From: Litchfieldella rifensis
GTDB lineage: Bacteria > Pseudomonadota > Gammaproteobacteria > Pseudomonadales > Halomonadaceae
Direction: 5' to 3'
Length of the DNA: 64,000 nucleotides
NCBI RefSeq assembly: GCF_042646605.1
Contig: NZ_JBHRUG010000005.1
Span: forward strand, 1 to 64,000
This document shows positions 60,303-64,000 of this stretch, in pieces. Every line of letters begins with the position of its first letter. Positions within the stretch are counted from its first letter, which is position 1. A program made the translations under genes and the position numbers. The notes below the pieces were generated by a model. The model was not told the origin of the DNA. It did no database searches and saw only the letters and a list, made by a program, of their open reading frames with translations.

Positions 60303-62117
60303 TCATCCATGCAACGCTTGGTGAATCGTCGTCGCGAGGCTGGCACTGATACCGGGCACGCGGGCGAGCTCCTCGCGGGTCGCCTGGCGCACCCCTTGCA
60401 GGCCGCCAAAGAAACGCAACAGCTCCCGGCGCCGCTTGGGACCAACGCCGGGGATATCCTGCAGCGTCGAGGTCCGACGCTGCTTATCGCGTCGTGCCCG
60501 GTGGCCCGCGATCGCGAACCGGTGGGCCTCGTCACGGATATGCTGGACCAGATGCAATGCCGGCGAGCTGTTGTCGAGGTTGAGGGTGCGGTCGACGGTC
60601 TCGACGAACAGGGTTTCCAGGCCGGGCTTGCGGGTCGTGCCCTTGGCGACACCGAGCAGATTGACATCGCTGACGCCAAGTTCGTTGAAGACCTCGCGCG
60701 CCATGTTGAGTTGGCCCTTGCCGCCATCCACCAGCAGGATGTCGGGACGCTTGCCTTCTCCACTCGCCAGGCGTTTGAAGCGCCGCGTCAGCGCTTGGCG
60801 CATGGCGGCGTAATCGTCGCCGGCGGCCACTCCTTCGATATTGAAGCGGCGGTAGTCGGACTTGATCGGGCCTTGCTGGTCGAAGACGACACAAGAGGCC
60901 ACCGTGGCCTCGCCATGGCTGTGACTGATATCGAAACACTCCAGGCGTTCGGGAGTGATGTCGAGAGCCAGGGCGTCACGCAGCGCCTCGAAGCGACGCG
61001 ATAGCTGCGTCTGATTATCGAGCTGGGTCGCCAGGTACTGCTCGGCGTTGGTGCGCGCCAACTGCAGCCATTGGGCGCGATAGCCGCGCACCTGATGCGC
61101 CACCCGGATGCGCTTGCCGGCATGCTCGGACAGAGCATCCTCCAGCAGCGCGGCATCAGGTAGTGGGTGGGAGGTAAGCACCTCCTGCGGCAACTCGCGT
61201 CCCTGGCCGAGATAGAACTGGCTGACGAACTCGCCCAGCAATTCTTCCGGGCCCAGGTCGAGGCCGTTTTCCGGGCTGTGGTGGCGGGCCCCCAGCATGC
61301 GGCCCTGGCGTACCGTCACTACCGAGATGCACAACGCACCAGGGCGCTCGGCCAGGGCAAACAGGTCGGCATCGCCACCTTCGGTATCGACGAACTGCCG
61401 TTCCTGCAGGCGGCGCAGTTGCTGGATCTGGTCGCGCAGGCGAGCCGCTTCCTCGAACTCGAGGGCCTGGCTGGCCGTTTCCATTTGCTGAGTGAGCTGG
61501 GCGGTGACCTCTTCGCTCTTGCCTTCCAGGCACATCACCGCGTGCTCCAGGTCACGACGATAGTCTTCCTCGCTGATATAGCCGACGCAGGGAGCGCTGC
61601 AGCGCTGAATCTGATACTGCAAACAGGGCCGGGTGCGATTGGCGAATACGCTGTCCTCGCAATTGCGGATGCGAAAGATCTTCTGCATCAGCGACAGGCT
61701 CTCGCGCACGGCGCTACTGCTGGGATAGGGACCCAGGTAGCGACCATCGCCGCGCCGGCTGCGTGCACGCTTGTACTCCAGGGCCGGGTAGGGATGGCGG
61801 TCGCTGACGAACACGAAGGGATAGGATTTGTCGTCGCGCAACAGAATGTTGTAGGGCGGACGCAGTTCCTTGATCAGCGTCTGTTCCATCAGCAAGGCTT
61901 CGGTCTCGCTGCGGGTCACCGTGACTTCGATAGCGGCGATGCGTCCCACCAGCGCCTGGGTCTTGGCGTTGAGGGCACCGCGAAAATAGCTGGCCAGGCG
62001 AGCCTTGAGGCGCTTGGCCTTGCCGATGTAGAGCGTCTCGCCCTGCTCGTCGAGCATGCGATAGACGCCGGGGGCAGCGCTGACGGTCTTGAGAAATCGT
62101 TTGGCGTCGAAACTCAT
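60303..62117 (-). CDS. uvrC: Excinuclease ABC subunit C
   Basis: Makes both incisions in nucleotide excision repair. The domain order in 604 residues is: GIY-YIG nuclease (APGVYRMLDEQGETLYIGKA, residues about 15-95), Cys-rich region (RPCLQYQIQRCSAPCVGYIS), UVR motif (QALEFEEAARLRDQIQQLRR), RNase H-like nuclease (RLECFDISHSHGEATVASCV; ILLVDGGKGQLNMA), and tandem HhH (IPGVGPKRRRELLRFFGG; VPGISASLATTI). It lies directly after uvrY with a 6-bp gap, the classical gammaproteobacterial order. Confidence 0.98.
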   Translation of the reverse strand: MSFDAKRFLKTVSAAPGVYRMLDEQGETLYIGKAKRLKARLASYFRGALNAKTQALVGRIAAIEVTVTRSETEALLMEQTLIKELRPPYNILLRDDKSYPFVFVSDRHPYPALEYKRARSRRGDGRYLGPYPSSSAVRESLSLMQKIFRIRNCEDSVFANRTRPCLQYQIQRCSAPCVGYISEEDYRRDLEHAVMCLEGKSEEVTAQLTQQMETASQALEFEEAARLRDQIQQLRRLQERQFVDTEGGDADLFALAERPGALCISVVTVRQGRMLGARHHSPENGLDLGPEELLGEFVSQFYLGQGRELPQEVLTSHPLPDAALLEDALSEHAGKRIRVAHQVRGYRAQWLQLARTNAEQYLATQLDNQTQLSRRFEALRDALALDITPERLECFDISHSHGEATVASCVVFDQQGPIKSDYRRFNIEGVAAGDDYAAMRQALTRRFKRLASGEGKRPDILLVDGGKGQLNMAREVFNELGVSDVNLLGVAKGTTRKPGLETLFVETVDRTLNLDNSSPALHLVQHIRDEAHRFAIAGHRARRDKQRRTSTLQDIPGVGPKRRRELLRFFGGLQGVRQATREELARVPGISASLATTIHQALHG

Positions 62118-62123
62118 GGGTGA

Positions 62124-62771
62124 TCAGACTTCGCTATGGTAGCCGTCGACCAGTCCATATCGTAATCCCAGATGAGTCAATTCGACGTCGGAATGCACGC
62201 CGAGTTTCTCGAAGATGCGGTAGCGATAGGTATTGACGGTCTTCGGGCTCAGGAACAGACGGTCGGAGATGTCGCTGACCGTCTGGCAGTTGACGATCAT
62301 CATCGCCACCTGCAGCTCGCGGTGCGAGAGAATGTTGAAGGGGTTTTCCTGGGCGTCCATCTTGGCCAGTACCAGTCGCTGGGCGATTTCAGGACTGATG
62401 TAGCGCCGTCCGGAAAAGATGGCCCGAATGGCGAACACCATGTCAGTAAGTTCAGTGCCCTTGCTGATGAAGCCGCTGGCACCGGCCTCGAGCAACCGCT
62501 CGGCGAAGGTTTCCTCGAGGTAGGCCGTGAGTACCACGACCTTGATATCAGCCATGCCCGTGGCGATCTTGCGGGTGGCTTCCAGGCCACCGATGCCGGG
62601 CATACGGATATCCATCAGTACGATGTCCGGTCGATGCTGACGAGCCAGGGTAATGGCTTCCTCACCGTCGGCGGCTTCCCCGACCACCGTGATGCCGTCT
62701 TCGGCATCCAGCATGCGCGCAATGCTGGTACGCACCAGGTGGTGGTCATCTGCGACAAGGACCTTGATCAA
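62124..62771 (-). CDS. uvrY: Response regulator UvrY/GacA
   Basis: A 215-residue regulator: receiver domain (KVLVADDHHLVRTSIARMLD; phospho-Asp in DIVLMDIRMPGIGG near residue 54) and LuxR-type HTH (LSHRELQVAMMIVNCQTVSD, LFLSPKTVNTYRYRIFEKLG). It is the partner of BarA/GacS and activates the Csr/Rsm small RNAs. It is placed upstream of uvrC, as in most gammaproteobacteria. Confidence 0.95.
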   Translation of the reverse strand: MIKVLVADDHHLVRTSIARMLDAEDGITVVGEAADGEEAITLARQHRPDIVLMDIRMPGIGGLEATRKIATGMADIKVVVLTAYLEETFAERLLEAGASGFISKGTELTDMVFAIRAIFSGRRYISPEIAQRLVLAKMDAQENPFNILSHRELQVAMMIVNCQTVSDISDRLFLSPKTVNTYRYRIFEKLGVHSDVELTHLGLRYGLVDGYHSEV

Positions 62772-62902
62772 GGTGGCTCCCGAAAAAGACTATCACAACG
62801 TTATAGGAGTTCTAATTTGATTAGCTTAGCGTTGATTAGTGTCACTAATCCAGCACCACGCCACGCCGGCATTTTCCAATGCCGGCAGCACAATGCAAGT
62901 AC

Positions 62903-62931
62903 TTGACCCGGCAAAAAGTGTTGCGTAACAT
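62903..62931 (+). promoter_or_regulatory. Sigma-70 promoter of tRNA-Ala
   Basis: TTGACC (62903-62908), 17-bp spacer, TAACAT (62926-62931), about 75 bp before tRNA-Ala. The GC-rich ACGCCTCGTC after the -10 resembles the discriminator of stringently controlled tRNA genes. A GCCGGCATT / AATGCCGGC hairpin lies just upstream near 62865-62886. Confidence 0.7.
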
Positions 62932-63006
62932 ACGCCTCGTCTTCGGGGCGGTGGATGTCTCAAGGCAAATATTAACATGCCGCTCGCTATGGAAGGGCAT
63001 GTACGT

Positions 63007-63082
63007 GGGGCCTTAGCTCAGCTGGGAGAGCGCGACACTGGCAGTGTCGAGGTCAGCGGTTCGATCCCGCTAGGCTCCACCA
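63007..63082 (+). tRNA. tRNA-Ala (anticodon GGC)
   Basis: A 76-nt cloverleaf beginning GGGGCCTTAGCTCAGCTGGG. The anticodon loop is CTGGCAG (GGC), the T arm is AGCGGTTCGATCCCGCT, and CCA is encoded. The acceptor pairing GGGGCCT / AGGCTCC includes a G-T wobble at the third position, the G3-U70 pair that marks tRNA-Ala. Confidence 0.97.
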
Positions 63083-63100
63083 ACAGAATTATAGGAATCA

Positions 63101-63132
63101 GCCGCCTGGAGCACACGCTCAGGCGGCTTTTT
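63101..63132 (+). terminator. Terminator of tRNA-Ala
   Basis: GCCGCCTG (63101-63108) pairs with CAGGCGGC (63120-63127), followed by TTTTT. It is a clean intrinsic terminator about 18 bp after the tRNA. Confidence 0.92.
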
Positions 63133-63173
63133 CGTGTCTGCCTCAGTCACGAATCGGCATCGCCTCGGGAGCA

Positions 63174-63197
63174 GGGGCCGCCGTGGGTGGCGGCCCC
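63174..63197. terminator. Hairpin downstream of argF
   Basis: GGGGCCGCC (63174-63182) and GGCGGCCCC (63189-63197) form a 9-bp GC stem with a 6-base loop, about 18 bp beyond the argF stop. No T-run is present on either side, so its terminator role is only probable. Confidence 0.5.
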
Positions 63198-63214
63198 TTG
63201 GGGTTGTGAAGGGC

Positions 63215-64000
63215 TTAGCCGTCGACGCGTCCCAACAGCAGAAATTCCAGCAATGCCTTCTGGGCATGCAGGCGATTGCCGGCTTCCTGCCAGACCACGG
63301 CACGCGGGTCGTCGAGCAAGGTTTCGCTGATTTCTTCACCGCGGTGAGCGGGCAGGCAGTGCAGGAACACCACATCCTTGGCCGCCTTGTCGAGCAAAGC
63401 CTCGGTGACCCGGTAGTCGGCGAAGTCGGCTTCGCGCTTGGCCTGTTCCTCTTCCTGACCCATGGAGGCCCACACGTCGGTAGTGACCAGGTCGGCATCG
63501 ACCACCGCCTGCTGCGGATCACGCAGGATGCTGACGCGATCGCCGGCGGTGGCGACGATGGCAGGATCGGGGTCGTAGCCCTCGGGACAACAGATGCGTA
63601 GCCGGAAGTCGAACTGACGGGCGGCATTGATCCAGGAATGGCACATGTTATTGCCGTCACCGATCCACACCGCGGTCTTGCCGCGCACGCTGCCGCGGCA
63701 CTCGGTCCAGGTCATGACATCGGCCAGCAGCTGGCAGGGGTGATAGTCGTCGGTGAGGGCGTTGATCACCGGCACCGAGCTGGCGGCAGCGAATTCCTCG
63801 AGGCCGGCATGCGAGAAGGTACGGATCATGACCGCATCGACCATTTCCGAGAGTACCCGTGCGGTGTCGCCGATGGGCTCCCCGCGGCCTAGCTGGGTAT
63901 CGCGGGGCGACAGGAACAGCGCATGGCCGCCGAACTGCGCCATGGCGGTCTCGAAGGACACACGGGTACGCGTCGACGACTTCTCGAAGATCATCGCCAG
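63215..64000 (-). CDS. argF: Ornithine carbamoyltransferase (start outside window)
   Basis: Condenses ornithine and carbamoyl phosphate to citrulline in arginine synthesis. The visible part holds the carbamoyl-phosphate loop FEKSSTRTRVSFETAMAQFG, TDDYHPCQLLADVMTW (HPxQ), WIGDGNNMCHSWINAARQFD, TTDVWASMGQEEE with the ornithine-binding SMG, and FLHCLPAHRGEEI with the active-site HCLP Cys. It runs off the right edge of the window in frame; about 40-50 N-terminal residues are missing here. It could also be named argF or arcB; the biosynthetic form is assumed. Confidence 0.95.
   Translation of the reverse strand: MAMIFEKSSTRTRVSFETAMAQFGGHALFLSPRDTQLGRGEPIGDTARVLSEMVDAVMIRTFSHAGLEEFAAASSVPVINALTDDYHPCQLLADVMTWTECRGSVRGKTAVWIGDGNNMCHSWINAARQFDFRLRICCPEGYDPDPAIVATAGDRVSILRDPQQAVVDADLVTTDVWASMGQEEEQAKREADFADYRVTEALLDKAAKDVVFLHCLPAHRGEEISETLLDDPRAVVWQEAGNRLHAQKALLEFLLLGRVDG

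Overview
The window is gammaproteobacterial chromosome, most likely from the Halomonadaceae (Halomonas or a close relative). This rests on gene order (fxsA-groES-groEL; uvrY-uvrC-pgsA-tRNA-Gly/Cys/Leu; ihfB-lapA-lapB-pyrF; sdhE-ygfX-nadB), on protein sequence style, on high GC, and on many catabolic operons with TRAP and NCS1-type transporters. It is a call from familiarity, not from a database search.

Layout. 1-4190: a decayed integron. An intI reading frame survives only as its N-terminal part (482-706, minus strand). It is followed by a leader region and small gene cassettes with three recognisable attC sites (2871-2918, 3584-3668, 4034-4114). The cassette genes are a YdhR-like protein, a divergent SDR/HxlR pair, a RibD/DHFR-fold reductase and an unknown protein. 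4199-11375: leucine/isovalerate degradation (liuABCDE, minus strand) with a LiuR-like operator but no liuR. 11512-18321: a LysR regulator divergent from a 5-oxoprolinase operon (pxpA, biotin carrier, biotin carboxylase, pxpB, pxpC, NCS1-like permease). 18406-21697: tungstate ABC transporter (tupBCA) divergent from an HTH/periplasmic-binding-fold regulator. 21713-30033: an AcoR-type sigma-54 activator divergent from an operon with a -24/-12 promoter. That operon encodes a Tat-exported gluconate-dehydrogenase-subunit-3-like protein, a GMC flavoprotein, E1 alpha and beta of an acetoin-dehydrogenase-like complex, a stand-alone lipoyl protein, a lipoyl-less E2 and a lipoate ligase. 30088-37939: accessory genes (MoaD/ThiS-like plus BNR propeller pair, a MITE-like element, a haloalkane-dehalogenase-like hydrolase, TfoX, a ParS/RES toxin-antitoxin pair, VOC, panE, methyltransferase, two related small lipoproteins).

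38028-47400: AraC regulator followed by a tight operon: TRAP transporter dctPQM, two histone-deacetylase-fold amidohydrolases, an ornithine-cyclodeaminase-family protein, a DadA-like oxidase and a branched-chain-type aminotransferase. The set looks like uptake and breakdown of an N-acylated amino compound. 47823-64000: housekeeping: trmJ, groEL/groES with a sigma-32 promoter, fxsA, a fabG-like SDR, comEA, pyrF, lapB/lapA, ihfB, sdhE, ygfX, nadB, a FUSC exporter, tRNA-Leu/Cys/Gly, pgsA, uvrC, uvrY, tRNA-Ala and the start-truncated argF.

The least ordinary material is the integron remnant, the AcoR-controlled split 2-oxoacid dehydrogenase/GMC operon, the double-deacetylase TRAP operon, the pxp operon carrying its own biotin carboxylase and carrier, the MoaD-like/propeller pair, and a family of degenerate 7-bp tandem arrays seen at three intergenic sites.
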